Notes under the pieces: generated by a model
Databases searched by the model: none
What the model saw: the letters and a program-made list of their open reading frames with translations, nothing else
Told to the model about the DNA's origin: nothing
Translations under genes and position numbers: made by a program
From: Plantago major
Lineage: Eukaryota; Streptophyta; Magnoliopsida; Lamiales; Plantaginaceae
NCBI GenBank assembly: GCA_026545765.1
Contig: CM048841.1
Location: 86,968,636 to 87,032,635, forward strand
DNA: 64,000 bases
Direction: 5' to 3'
Shown: piece after piece, positions 24,541-37,284 of the stretch
Numbering within the stretch: the first letter of the stretch is position 1
Layout: each line of letters starts with the position of its first letter

Positions 24541-26148
24541 AGGTGCAAGTGTTATTTGCGGACCTAGCGGTTGGCATTTTCTCACTAGATGCTGCTTGTC
24601 TCGAGTAATGAATCGATTTATGATATGATATGATGTGATGAGCCACTAGTTTAGAATTTATATCAACACATAAATACTTCCATCAGTCGGGAACTACATT
24701 ATTGAGGATTAAGGTTGATGACTGAATACTTTATGTTATTTTTTTAATGTTTGTGTATAATTTATAATAATGTTATTATTTATTATAATGATGTTTGTAA
24801 AATCAATTTTAGTCTATCGAATATAGAGTGAATGATTCTAAATCTTGTCTGAAGTTTTGTCATATGCATTGTACGAGATTGGTTTTATATACCATTGAAA
24901 TGAAATGAAAAATTTGAAAGCGTCTCAATTTTCACTCACGATATGAAATGAACTTAGAATTTGAAACTATTTTAAACATTTTATAAATTTTCTATTTATT
25001 TTGAAATATTAAGTTCTAGAAAATAGCGAAATGTCTAGAAAATCTCAAATGTCTTGACTTTTAAGAATCCGGACATTCAAAGGCGATATTTTATCCATAT
25101 TGTGGCATACGATTTTTGAAAAATGAACTATGGAAAATAGAATTGTATTAGTTAGTGAACATAAATTCGATGAACTTGAATTATAAAAGTTTAAAACGTT
25201 ACTGGATGCCTTGCGTGTCAAAAGACTTAACATGGAATTCTTAATACTAATTCGTGAACTAGTAAAATAATGCTGCGGAACTTTTAAATCATAAGAGCTT
25301 GAGTACAAAGTTTATAAATCATGAAACTAAAAATGGTAAAAATGACTTGGTAAAGATCATTTCTTTCAAGCTCCACTCGATGCTTCGGTTTCATACCTAA
25401 AATTGATATTTTATAAAGGGCCAGTGACCTTTGGTAAAAACTAAAATGTCGTGGCGCAAAGTTCTATCTTCATGTCTTTTAAAATCTTTTAATCTTCTAA
25501 TCTGCAATCATCTATGACGGACCTAACTTGACTTGAACTTGTCTTTTAACTTGAGCTTGAAACTTATCTTGAAGCTTTATATTTAAATGTCTTAAGCATA
25601 ACATGATCAGCTCAATTGACATCGTAGGTTTCTATCCCGGCCATGGTGGCTATCTGCCGGCCTCAAGTCACTTTCGTACCTCAGATTGAATAAATAAAAG
25701 CTGACGCAGGGGGACCTTGGTACTATCCATGAAACATAATAAGCTGCTTGCAAATCTGGATATTTCCTCTGAGACCTTTACTTATCTTTTAACTCTGAAA
25801 CTTACCTTACTTAAAATCGTTAATATCTTGTTAAAGTGAATCGTCTTCTACTAGCTTCGTTAATGCGAGGATTCTAGGTGTGTGCATAAACATGAAACCA
25901 TACACATCCATAATATTTCATAACCAGCAGAGGATATATAATCAACTAACAACACCAAGTTCGCAGAAAGCACTTATTCAGATAAGATAAACATGAATGT
26001 GAGCCCAAATAATACATGCACTATACCAAACACACTGTGCTGATCCATGAACACTAGAAAAGAACTAATAATACATGAAAGCTAACACACAACCATGAGC
26101 CGACTAAACTGAACTAGTCAAAGTTATTTATCAATCTCTATCTTTCTA
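24541..26148. other. Intergenic DNA with a GC-rich island
   Basis: No gene is seen. A short GC-rich patch at about 25625-25735 (CCCGGCCATGGTGGC, then GCCGGCCTC) contrasts with its AT-rich surroundings. The style resembles untranslated retroelement sequence, but I cannot assign a family. Confidence 0.35.
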
Positions 26149-26386
26149 CTCTCCATTTTATAAAAAGTATTACGTTTCTTATTGCGGTCATTATGCCAGC
26201 GTTTGTAATTTCTTCTTAAGCGAAATTAATAAATAAATTATTAAAATTATATAATGAAAATTTAGTAGTTAACATTTTATTATATGATTTTATTAAATTA
26301 TTCTTATTATTATTTATGAGTAATTTGTAATCAGCTTGAAAAGCGATTGATCGATCAAAATGAAAATATGATTTCTCTGAAGGAGT
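26149..26386. mobile_element. Stowaway MITE, diverged sister of 4997-5246
   Basis: The interior matches the 4997-5246 element over a long AT-rich stretch (AATTAATAAATAAATTATTA, ATATAATGAAAATTTAGTA, TATATGATTTTATTAAATTA). The ends CTCTCCATTTTATAAAAAGT and GAAGGAG are eroded forms of the CTCCCTCC termini, with TA on the left. Confidence 0.75.
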
Positions 26387-26655
26387 ATTATGTAAATAAG
26401 GCGTGAGGCCGTGACCAATAAATAGCAACAAGTGGTATAAGAGAATTCACTTTACATTCCAATCTTTACCCTTAATATTCTGTTACCAAAGCCCATGAAA
26501 ACAAAATCAAGGAAAACTACTAATAGCAAATTTGATCAAGTCATCACCGTCCTAATTAATTACTATCATCATCAAATCCTTAAGAACTCATCATCCGTGT
26601 GTAACTGTCATCAAATAACTTGATCAACACAAAGAACATAGTAGCTTGCATATTC

Positions 26656-26910
26656 TCACCACAAAACATAATTCAACAACCATATAAGCGTGAATGAAAC
26701 TTTTAGGGAACTTATCGATTTCATACATGTGTAGATATGATCAATAGCAAGATTTACATTACGTATATAATAAATACAGTCACAGGGGCTTGTTGGAGAT
26801 AAACTATCTTGAGACAAGAGTGCAATAGAACCATCGAACATCAACACCATATGCATCACCTTGGCTTGAAGAAATACGGAAAGTAGAGAAGAGAAAGCAT
26901 GGGGCGCCAT
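26656..26910 (-). CDS. Hypothetical small protein behind site II promoter array
   Basis: I do not recognise this 84-codon frame (starts MAPHAFSSLLSVFLQAK). It has a hydrophobic leader-like start. It merits mention because three TGGGCT boxes lie 80-130 bp upstream. A GT-like splice site may follow QAKV, so this could be the first exon of a longer or dying gene, with later exons not identified. Confidence 0.25.
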   Translation of the reverse strand: MAPHAFSSLLSVFLQAKVMHMVLMFDGSIALLSQDSLSPTSPCDCIYYIRNVNLAIDHIYTCMKSISSLKVSFTLIWLLNYVLW

Positions 26911-26989
26911 TTTGGAGCTTTAATCTCCAGTTATGGCTGAAAGGCTAATTAATTGGTTTAATGGTGATTAATGGGTTAATGAAGGGTCT

Positions 26990-27039
26990 TGGGCTTGCTT
27001 TGTTAAAGTAATGGGCTGAGATTAGATAAGCGTTGGGCT
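26990..27039 (-). promoter_or_regulatory. Three evenly spaced TGGGCT (site II) boxes
   Basis: TGGGCT occurs at 26990-26995, 27012-27017 and 27034-27039, a spacing of exactly 22 bp, close to two helical turns. Site II boxes mark housekeeping promoters in plants. The array sits upstream of the minus-strand frame starting at 26910. Confidence 0.45.
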
Positions 27040-27099
27040 GAAAAGAAGGGAGGCTAGCGATCTACGCTTTCTGACTACTGACTTGACGTTGGTTAGTTC

Positions 27100-27668
27100 T
27101 AAAAGCATAAAATCGAAATCTGAATTTTTGGTTACATTACATTAATGAAGGTGGATTGCATGCTCCTCCATATATGAATTGGTTGTAGTTACATGTGTTG
27201 CTCATTGTTAAGTTGAATAAAATTGTAGTAATGTGAGATATTGATTACTAAAATTCTATGGTGTAATTTTATTAAGTATTTTACCATAGTCTAAAATTAA
27301 GGTTTGGCTGACCATAAACAATAAACAGCTTATTTGGGATGGAAGAGGCACATGGGCGGACCCAAGATTTCAACTTCGGAGTGGCGAAATTACATATATG
27401 AGATTTTTTCGAGGGTTGGGGGCGCAATCCAAAATATTATCTATAAAAAAAATTCCAAAATGGGGGGGTTTTGGGGTAAATTTTACTATTTAACTGTAAT
27501 TATTACAGTGTCGTTGGTGAAAGTAATTTAATGGTGTCAATGAGCAATACAATTTGTGCTTATCGAGGTAAAAGGAATTTGGTCAGGTGAAATGCAGCTG
27601 GTTTTGTAATTACTTGCTTCACAGTAACTTTAAACTTTTGGTCAACAAAAAACAAGGATGTTGAAACC
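27100..27668. other. Intergenic DNA
   Basis: No gene or element end is recognised here. G-rich runs lie near 27415-27475. Confidence 0.4.
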
Positions 27669-27910
27669 ACGTCTATTGAGATATGATCTATAGATAATTT
27701 ATTTAGAGACGAACTTATATTGTTAATAAAACCATCGATGTTATTAATAAAAACGTCTATGTTATTGATGTTAGTGTTTTTTTATATTACAAAAAGTGTA
27801 TTTAGTTAACAACATAAACCATTTGACTAATAACATGTATCATTTCGCTTAAAAGCATGGTAGATACTATATAAATTATTTAGAGACAACCTCTCATGAG
27901 ACTTTGTGGG
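27669..27910. repeat. AT-rich dispersed repeat, family B, copy 1
   Basis: This shares ATCGATGTTATTAAT, AAAACGTCTAT, ATGTTAGTGTTTTTTT-like words and the terminal CTCT..GAGACTTTGT with the block at about 39985-40212. It is non-coding, probably a MITE. Confidence 0.5.
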
Positions 27911-28248
27911 ATGTTAGAAGCTGAATAATTATTCAAATAGAAAAATAATAAAGAATGAATACAAATTGATAGTGGGTTGTGAGATTAGAAGGTCGAGTAT
28001 CATTTAAATGAATAAAATATATATAGTGGGTTGTTAAAGTTATGAATGTGAATATTAGCTAGGTGGGGTGGAACCATAGAAGTAATGTTTGCTAAAAGTG
28101 AAATGAGAACCTTTATGTGAGAACATGACGTAAAAAAAATGGCAAAATAAAAACCTTAACACGGACCGGGAAGTAGGCTTTAACCATGTCAACACCCTGT
28201 CTATTAAAATCAGCCAAACAGAAAAAAAGGTAAAATATATAACAAATA
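27911..28248. other. Intergenic DNA between repeats
   Basis: No gene is seen; this is AT-rich sequence between family B and the next MITE. Confidence 0.4.
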
Positions 28249-28485
28249 CTATCTCCATCCTCGAGAAGTTGTACATTTTCGACTTTTGACTTTCAATTAC
28301 AAGCTGTAATGGTAAAATATCAATCGAATTATATAATATAGAAAGTTAACGGTATTAAATTTTCGTTATATAATTGAGTTGAAGATCTTCTTATTAAAGT
28401 ATGAAATTAATTCGTAATCAAATTTGAGTGGAATGTAAAAAAGTTAAAAGTAAACCTAACAACTTCTCTAGGACAAAGAGAATAG
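28249..28485. mobile_element. Stowaway-like MITE
   Basis: Left end CTATCTCCATCCTCGAGAAG and opposite-strand right end CTATTCTCTTTGTCCTAGAG continue into AAGTTGT on both sides. TA flanks both ends (28247-28248 and 28486-28487). The 237-bp size and TA target agree with Stowaway; the internal sequence differs from the 4997 family. Confidence 0.75.
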
Positions 28486-29349
28486 TACAATGATATATCA
28501 ACTCATAATATATTTACAGTGAGGAAAATACAACGTTACATGACCTTTTTTTTTTTTTTGATTTATTTATTCATTCGTGCAGCCGAATCGTAGAAACGAT
28601 GTCGGACCACTTTTTAAGGGCGGATCTCAAAACGTGAATTTTAATCAACGATCTGATATAAACTTCAAGTCAGGCTTTTTAAGAGGATGGATCTCAGCGT
28701 GAATTTTAATCAACTTGATACAATATAAACTTCAAAATTGAGTACTGGAAACGAAAAAAAAAAATCCAAAAACATAAAAAACAAACTGGAAAAAACCTGA
28801 AGTCGGAGGATTGAATTGGAATTATCCCTAGATCTAAATTCCAGACTCCCGAACCAGTGTTGGATCCAAAGTCTTGCAAAGTAGAAGTCCTCAAAACCTC
28901 ACAACCAAAAAGAAACAAGAAAAGGGAGGAGACAAAGAGACCCACAATATCAAAGCACAAATTCCCCTGTTTGGTCGATTTGATTGATACGGAAACGAAA
29001 GTGAAACCCAAAGAAAACCCACTCTGTAATAACTCCAATTCAATTCACCACCGACAACAAAGGACCTGGGTTTTTTGATCTGATGATGATGGTGAATTGA
29101 TGATCACTTAACTATGAAATTATAGTGTTTTTATTATTTATGGATACAATAAAAACCCCACCCACCTCCATTTCCTTCTTCTCCACCATCATTGTCTTCA
29201 CCAACAACCCACCGTTGATAAGTCCGCTTCACTCCCACCAAACGCCGTCGTCTTTAACTTCAAACGACCATGACCAACGTATGTGTTAAAAGTAAAACCC
29301 TCCAAAAATCTCACTCCCATCTGCCGATTGTGTCGTTTGTGCCATTCTC
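28486..29349 (+). other. Region upstream of ARP3
   Basis: This is probably promoter and 5' leader of ARP3 in its last 250 bp. A 110-codon minus-strand frame (28706-29038) is Phe/Leu/Ser-rich with no domain and I do not count it as a gene. Confidence 0.45.
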
Positions 29350-32300
29350 ATGGACCCTGCCGCATCTCCTTAGCTGTAGTTATCGATAATGGCACCGGGT
29401 AATTGCTTTTCTGTTTTGATTTGGAGTTATTGCATTGCGTGTGAACTGTTCGATGAAATGCGTCAATGATTTTTTTTTTTGTTTCTTTATGTTGTTGAGC
29501 TTATTATATGCTTTTAGGTTACTGATTGATGTTGAATTATGGTTTTCATTCGTTGATTTCCCAATTCTGAATGTGGGTTTGTTTAATTGAAGGTATACGA
29601 AGATGGGTTTTGCTGGAAATGTAGAGCCGTGTTTTATTGTTCCCACAGTAGTTGCAGGAAATGAGTCATTTGTTGCAGCCACGAGCTGTTGCTAGCAAGG
29701 GAATTGGTTAGCGCAGCATAGCGGGCGTTATGGCTGATCTGGATTTTACATAGGAGAAGATGCGATATCTAGATCTAAATCTAACAGCATGTATAATTTG
29801 AGCTATCAATCAGGCATGGCCAGGTTGATAATTGGGATGCAATGGAGAGGTTTTGGCAGCATTGTATATTTAATTATTTGCGGTGTGATCCTGAAGATCA
29901 TTATTTTTTGCTGACTGAGAGTCCTCTGACCTCGCCGGAGAGTCGGAGTACACTGGGAGATCATGTTTGAGACGTTCAATGTTCCGGGCCTGTACATTGC
30001 CGTGCAGCCTGTGCTTGCTCTAGCTGCTGGGTACACCACATCCAAGGTCAGTATTTGATTTTATAAATCTTATTGTTGAAACTAGATTATTGTTCAGTTT
30101 ATGGGGATTAAGTATCTAATGGTTTAGTGTATCCTATAGATCTCAAGATTATAATAGAATGAGCATCCAATTTGCGTAGTTACTACTTACTACTGCAACC
30201 ATGTACATTTGATTCGTTCATCTCTCACTTATAATTCAATGTCTTCTTGTTCTTAACCATATAAATAGTTGATTACTTATTTTCTTAATACTCAATACTC
30301 TTCTTTCTTAGTGTGAGATGACAGGAGTTGTTGTTGATGTTGGAGATGGGGCTACTCACGTCGTACCTGTTGCAGATAGTTCACGTGATTGGGAGCAGCA
30401 TTAAGTCAATTCAATTGCGGGAGAGATGTCACAAAATTCATCCAGCAGCTTATGAGGTATGGTTTCTCATTTCTTCAAATTAGCTGTGTCTTTCAGTGAT
30501 ACATCTGAATTTGGTTAATAGAAGCTTCTTTTGCTATTCTGATTCTGGAGGAGAGTGGTTGAGCCTTGCACCTTTAGTTTGTTTATAAAATATTTTTCAC
30601 TTAATCATATGCCTGCTTTTGTATCACACCATTACCTTCCAAAAATTGAATTGCATGATGGCCACGATTGTTACCTGGTATTGATGGGCAAAGAACAGGA
30701 CCTCCTGCTCAGTGTTCAGGAGGACAACCAATGTGTTTGACTTATTGGATTAATGACTCAAACTTAATCTAGAAATATGATCCTTGTCTTGCATCTACAT
30801 GTCAGGCTCAAGCTGCTATGAATGTCGAAATCAAACTTGTTGAGCTTGTTCAATGCTTTAAACTGGCAAACACAAGGATATCCTAGCCATGAATAGATTA
30901 TCATGTTATATGTATCTGTCACCTAGTTACTTCCTGATTTATGAACTTTTATGATAGAATGTGATGGCTCGTGTACTTTTTACTTTTTATGGATCTGGAG
31001 TTTCATTTTTCTGCATCATTATCGTTGAAGGATGCTACAAATACTTCTTTATAAACTATTTAGTCCAGACTTATTGCTGGGTGATCAGGCTGTATTTTCT
31101 TTTAAATTACTCGGTGTCCAGAGATTTTTTTTCCTTCTCTGATTTTGAAAGATCGCTGGTCTAGAACCCTTTATATGAGGTGCCGGTTACTTTCAGGAAC
31201 ATATATTGACTCTTTTATTTATCTGTATTTATAATATTGTTCTTGATACATCCTGCAGGAAAGAGGAGAGCATATTCCACCTGAGGATTCTTTTGAAGTG
31301 GCTAGGAAAGTGAAGGAAATGCATTGCTATACTTGCTCTGACATTGTTAAGGTATAGCTATGTACAAGTGACCTTGTACACTTAAAGCCCTAAAAATGTG
31401 ATTTCTTTACTTGCCCTGTTATGCAATTCTTAATAACAGACACATAACTTCATAAATGCATATCATGGGATGCGAATATTATAAGTGGCGACCACAAATG
31501 TTGATGTCAAAATATGTTCACATTTATCATCACTTCATACTAAGATGGTGTCATGCTAACTGTTCCATATTTTAACAAGTTCAGGAGTTCAACAAGCATG
31601 ACAAAGAGCCTGCAAAATACATCAAGCAGTGGAAGGCACTAAGCCAAAGACTGGGGCTCCATATTCTTGTGACATCGGCTATGAGCGGTTCCTTGGTCCT
31701 GAGGTTGGTTTATCCTGTATTCGACTACTAAATATTCATTCATGGAAGAAATTATAAATAAATATAAAAAGCATGGCGAGAACATGCACTTAGTGTTCTT
31801 ATATTCTTTAATATTTCTTAGACGGATACTTCATGCTTTTCATGTGGCCATAATACTTCTCCAAGTCTGTACTTAAACTATTGAGTATTGATCGGTTTAT
31901 TTTTATATTTGTAGTTGTGTTCGGGGATGTGTTAAAAACAGTTCCATGATTAGGACAATTCTTGTCTTCGTAATCCGAGGTTAAATAAACAGCAGGGATA
32001 GATCGAGTTACTTCGTAATCTCTTTATTTTCTCAATTTGATCCATGTGTATGCCGTGAAACCACTAATCTGAGAATGTGATGAGATGCGTAAGGTGATCA
32101 GGTTGATTTGACACTGTATTGAACTTTGCCTGCTATCTTGTGCAGGTATTTTTTAACCCTGAAATTTATAATAGCGATTTTACAACTCCCTTACCGGATG
32201 TTATAGACAAATGCATCCAGTCTGCACCAATAGATACAAGAAGAGCCTTGTACAAGGTGAATTTTTTTGCTTTGCTCTATCATTGCAGACTTCCCCTCTA

Positions 32301-33266
32301 GAATTTTTTAAAATTATTTCAAGAAAATGAGAGATGGCATTCCTTTTATATGTTGCAGAACATTGTATTGTCTGGAGGATCAACCATGTTTAAAGATTTT
32401 CATCGAAGGCTGCAAAGGGATCTAAAGAAGATTGTTGATGCTCGAGTTCTTGCATCAGATACTCGCCTTGGTGGAGAAATGAAAGTGAGCTGATAGACTC
32501 ATTGTCATTTTGTATTGTGGTATTAGTTGTGTTTTGCTGTGCAATCATAGATTCTGACTGCCCAAATGTTTTTAGGCACCCGTGGAAGTAAATGTTGTCA
32601 GCCATCCCATCCAGAGATATGCAGTTTGGTTTGGAGGTTCAGTGCTAGCATCAACTCCCGAGTTTTCACGGTAGGTTTGTGACTCTAAGTGTGTGGTCTC
32701 GATCTGCACCATCTAATGTATGAGTAAACTACAAATGCCTCTATGTGTTGTTATTAAAGTGAACCGAAAAAACCCAAAAACCAGATACAATGACATTATT
32801 GTGGATTTTGGCAGGCAGGGCTGTACATTATCTCCATCTCTGGAATTCCATATTTTACTTTGTGTTTTATCATCTAATTTCTTTATATTTCTCTTTTCTG
32901 TTGGGGTGCGTGATCGTTTTCTTCTGTGTCTGATTTATTGTTTATGATGAGATATTGTGTCAAAAGCATAGTTCAATTAAAACTATTGAAACAAACTCTC
33001 AATCAAAAACACACCAAAGTACAGTACGCACAGATTTTTCTTTTCGCTTTCCAGTGACAATATATCCCTGTATGGAATGTGGTTAATATAATCGTTTTCC
33101 TGCAACCCCATCTAGCATATCAAACCATATTGATTAACAGGAAGCCTTAATAATGGGGAGCACACTATTTGTCTTGATCATGCAGGCATGCCATACAAAA
33201 GCAGAGTATGAGGAATGTGGAGCAAGCATATGCCGCACAAATCCAGTTTTCAAGGGAATGTATTGA
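29350..33266 (+). CDS. ARP3: Actin-related protein 3 (ARP2/3 complex)
   Basis: ARP3 is one of the two actin-like subunits of the ARP2/3 complex that nucleates branched actin filaments; in plants it shapes trichomes and pavement cells. The exons: 29350-29398 ([15 protein letters not shown]), 29593-30046 ([60 protein letters not shown]), 30312-30456 ([20 protein letters not shown]), 31259-31351 ([20 protein letters not shown]), 31585-31703, 32146-32256 ([20 protein letters not shown]), 32359-32484 ([20 protein letters not shown]), 32576-32670 and 33186-33266 ([20 protein letters not shown], then VFKGMY and stop). All exons and GT..AG sites are in place and the protein reaches its normal end. 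Frame breaks occur near 29372, within 29680-29820, and near 29955, 30385-30430 and 31640. Given the retained structure I read them as sequence errors. Confidence 0.93.
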
Positions 33267-34640
33267 TATGAGTACCATTCAAGTTGATGACAGGCATTCT
33301 TTACCGGTCTGCAAAAAAGCAATTCCATTTTTTTTGTATCCACAGCATGTTTTGGGGGCTGGGGCTGATCATTTTGGAACTTGACCGCTGTATGCATTTT
33401 CGTGTATTTCTCAGAGCCACAAGACATGCTGCTGCTGAAGGCAATGTACCATAGTTTTGTTTTTTTCAGTCTTTAATGTTACAAATGAAGGTTCTGTATT
33501 CTTTCAATGTTGATATTTACATTTGGGGGAGAGAGATTATTTATTGCTGTAGGATTGCTGTATATTCGGACCAGATGAATGTGCAGCGGAAACACCACAT
33601 CTTAGGAATTTGATGTTCTTTTTCTTAGTTGAACTAATAGTATCACCACCTGTACATTTGTGATCATTGAGGATGTCATCTCCTTCTGATAACAGTACTG
33701 ATTTGTTATTTTTTCCTTGTTTAACTAGTTTATGCTTTTGCCAACTATACTAGCTACACCTTTCAAAAAAAAAAAAAAAAAAAACTATACTAGCTACACA
33801 AAAATGAAAAAGGTATACAAGAAAAAAGACAAGTAATGGTTGTGTACAATGAAGTCCTCTGGACTGAGCGAGTAATATAAAGGTGTGCTTCCTTGTTAAA
33901 CAAACCAGACAAGTTCTTGAGAACATATGCTTGCGCTTTGTCATGGCTCGAGAATTGAGTCATCTTTCCACGATTCTAAAGCCGGATGCATGAGGGCCTC
34001 AAAGCTGATATGGGATCTAGCTACGAACTCAAGCTTGGTTAACGGTCAATCCAGGCATGTCATGAAAAATCTTACTACTTTCACTTGATCAAAACGATCA
34101 AGAGCACAGGTTCTAATGAACCTGCAACTCCACTTTTTGCCATCCTTTTAAAAGCCTGAATATTTTGCATGACTTATTATAGTAATCTACCTCGTTCCAA
34201 CACATTATAAAAAACTTGCCGACTCTGGAAACTCTATGCATCCATTATGGTACTGTTGCCCAAACAAAAATGCCACAATTGCTGTACTCTTTGGTACTTC
34301 AAGTTGAGTTTCCATCACATAAATTTACCACCATTGTTCCCTTTAGCTTGGGAGTTGCATTAACTTTAGTTGTTGTTTCATAGGGCAACAAATTAGAAAC
34401 ACTTTGTCCACACAAAAAAGTTACCTGCTTTGTTTTTACATACTATCGTATTTGTTTAGAAAATAAACTAATTAATTTACTAAACAAATTTTATAAAAAT
34501 TAATTAGTTTATCAGCTAGATAGTTTTACTAAACATGTTAGCCCTATGATAACGATGTTGTTGGGTGTATACGTAAGTTTGAAATACGGATAAGAATATT
34601 TGTATACTAGTGTAGTAGTAATAAAGGGCGAAAAAGAAGA
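33267..34640. other. ARP3 3' region and intergenic DNA
   Basis: The first few hundred bases are probably ARP3 3' UTR. On the minus strand at about 33900-34200, frames such as FDQVKVVRFFMTCLD and SHISFEALMHPALESWKDDS look coding but are out of frame with one another. I cannot identify them; they may be a decayed gene piece. Confidence 0.35.
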
Positions 34641-34649
34641 AAAGAAAGA

Positions 34650-35387
34650 AATAGTCAGATAAATCAACGTTTAGGGCAACTGCAGCTCCTCCAGCTCGTG
34701 AAGAAGATCGTCGCGACTGTTGACCTCAGCTAACGTGAATCGTGCTCTCTTCCGATCAAACTCCAGCACGTATTCATTTCCTTCCACCTTTTCTGTTTTA
34801 TCTTTTTCTTCAAGAGAATGGTGTAATCTAGATTTGTACTGTGTTATTTAGGCTTTCTCTATTGTTTGTTGATTTCTCATTCGATTTCGTTATCTAGAAC
34901 GATTTTTTTATGCCGGATGTAAAGTTCGATACTCGGATGATGCTGTATGATTGCATCCTTTTGATGGATCTACTTTACCTTGTACTCTCATTCAAACTGT
35001 ATTTCTGCAATTTGTATGGTGAATGATTTGTGAGATATGAGGATTTGTATAAATTGGTGTTTCGATGCAAGTTTTGTGATGGTTGGAGATAATGTTAGAT
35101 CTCGCTATTTTGCTTTGCTTGTAAAAGGAATGAATGTTGATAATAGATTACTTGTTTTTCTTTTTATGTTAGGTGTATTTACTTTAGATCACGGTTTGTA
35201 TTATGTTACATACATCTGAAACTATCAAAATTGCATGGACAAACTATCAAAGTTGCACGGACAAATGCCTATTGGAGAGAAATACAGCGTCTCTTGTTTG
35301 TTTATTGCTTACTCATGTCATAGACTTGGTGATGAAAGTTTGTCTTGTGCTATAATCAGGTGGTGATCGTAAGTTTAATTCACTAGA
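34650..35387 (+). promoter_or_regulatory. 5' leader of RRM gene with probable leader intron
   Basis: A CT-rich leader runs to about 34821 and ends in AATG|GTGTAATC. An acceptor TATAATCAG lies near 35360, shortly before the start codon at 35388. The intervening T-rich sequence would be an intron in the 5' UTR, common in plant housekeeping genes. Transcript limits are inferred. Confidence 0.45.
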
Positions 35388-37284
35388 ATGGATCCTCTGA
35401 ATGATGAGCAAATTGATTTTGGGGATAGCGAATATGGAGGTAGTCAAAAGATGCCGTATCATCAAGCTGGAGCTATACCTGCACTTGCTGAGGAGGAAAT
35501 GATAGGAGAGGATGATGAATATGATGACCTTTACAATGATGTTAATGTTGGGGAGGATTCATGCAGATGCAACAACAAAAGGCTGAAACACAAATGCCTT
35601 CTTCTGGTGTGGGAAATGGTGGATTCAAGGTTCAAAAGCTAATGTTCCTGGAACCAGAGTAGAACCAATGGCCTCTCAAGATGCAAACAAGACTGGAGTT
35701 GTAAATGATGGGAATTATGCTCCCACTAGAGTCCAATATACTGAGCAAAACCCCGGTTTGCCTAATACTGGTGGACATGCACCAAATGTTGATGCCTCTC
35801 AGAGAGGAAAGCCCCCAGATATGTCACATAATCATCAAGCAGGCAATTTTGGATATCCTGGATCTGTTATGCCCCAGTCTGCTGCAGATAGGGGAATCCA
35901 GCCTGAAAAGATGGCTAATGATCCTGTGCCTATGCATCAAAATTTGGGTAGCTCAAAAAGCACTCCGCAAATCCCTCCCAATATGCCGAATTCAAATCCG
36001 AACATAAACCGGTCAATGAATGATGATTATCAGATAAGGCCAAGCATAGACAATGGTAACAATATGCTCTTTGTAGGAGAGTTGCATTGGTGGACAACAG
36101 ATGCTGAGCTTGAAAGTGTGCTCATTCAGTATGGGAGGGTTAAGGAGATCAAATTTTTTGATGAAAGGGCCAGTGGTAAATCTAAAGGTATTGTCAAGTT
36201 GAATATTATGACTCGGCTTCTGCTGCTGCATGTAAAGAAGGTATGGATGGTCACATTTTCAATGGGAGAGCTTGTGTGGTGGCATTTGCCACTTCACAAA
36301 CCATCAAACAGATGGGTGCTTCGTACAACAGGAACCAGTCCCAGGCTCAGCCGCAGACACAAGGAAGAAACCCTATGAATGACGGAGGAGGAAGAGGTAA
36401 TGGAGGAAATTTTCCTGGTGGAGATGGAGGGAGGAATTTTGGACGAGGTGGGTGGGGCCGTGGGGAACCAGGGCGGGGTCCAGGCGGGACCGATGAGAGG
36501 GCGAGGGGTATGGGAACAGGAATATGATGGGAAATGCACCTGGTGGTGGTGGTGCAGGAGCATTTGGACAAGGCCTCATGAGCCCTGGTTTTGTGGGCCT
36601 CCTGGTATGATGCATCCTCAGGGTATGATGGGTCCAGGTTTTGACCTGGCCTATATGGGTCGTGGGCAGTGCGGAGGATTCTCAGGACCTTCTTTTCCTG
36701 GTATGATGCCGCCATTTCAAGCTGTCAATTCCATGGGGCTTCCAGGAGTCGCACCTCATGTTAATCCTGCATTCTTTGGCCGTGGGATGGCTCCCAATGG
36801 CATGGGTATGATGGGGAACACTGGTATGGAGGGCCCCCATGCGGGGATGTGGAATGACCCTAACATGGGCGGTGGTGGATGGGGAGGGGAAGAACATGGC
36901 GGGGAACAAGAGAGTCTAGCTATGGCGAGGATAATGCTTCTGAGTATGGTTATGCAGAAGGAAGTCACGAGAAGGTGTTAGGTCTAGTGCTCCCTCCGGG
37001 AGAAGGAGAGAATTCTGGCGTGAATGGTGGGGTGTCTGGAGAAAAGGCATCGAGAGGAGAGGAGTCATGATGGAGAGAGGTATGACAGAGACCAAAGATA
37101 CAGGGAAGAGAAGGATCGCCACAGGGATTATCGCCACAAAGATCGTGATACTGGTTATGATGATGACTGGGATAGAGGGCAGTCCTCAAGATCACGTAGC
37201 AGATCACGTGCAGTGCCTGAAGAAAGTCATGGTTCTCGATCCAGGGATGCTGATTATAGTAAGCGGCGTATGCCATCTGAATGA
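35388..37284 (+). CDS. RRM protein, cleavage factor Im 68 / CPSF6-like
   Basis: The predicted product starts MDPLNDEQIDFGDSEYGGSQ with an acidic N terminus. One RRM follows at about 36055-36310: RNP2-like MLFVGELHWW, then GRVKEIKFFDERASGKSKG with the RNP1-like end GYCQVEYY in a shifted frame, and FNGRACVVAFAT. A Gly-rich then Met/Pro/Gly-rich region (GRGNGGNFPGGDGGRNFGRG; FPGMMPPF) comes next, and an RD/RE/RS tail (DGERYDRDQRYREEKDRHRD, SSRSRSRSRAVPEE, KRRMPSE). One RRM, a Pro/Gly middle and a charged RS-like tail is the plan of CFIm68/CPSF6, the mRNA 3'-processing subunit of cleavage factor Im. The coding part seems intronless. Frame breaks near 35556, 36188, about 36500, 36520 and 36900-37020 split it. 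Another single-RRM glycine-rich protein remains possible. Confidence 0.8.

Noticed and set aside
28706-29038. 110-codon Phe/Ser-rich minus-strand frame
   Set aside because: No homology recalled; it lies just upstream of ARP3 on the opposite strand in low-complexity sequence.
36347-37284. Pro/His-rich and other frames on both strands of the RRM gene
   Set aside because: They are shadows of the Gly-rich and Arg/Asp-rich repeats of the RRM protein.
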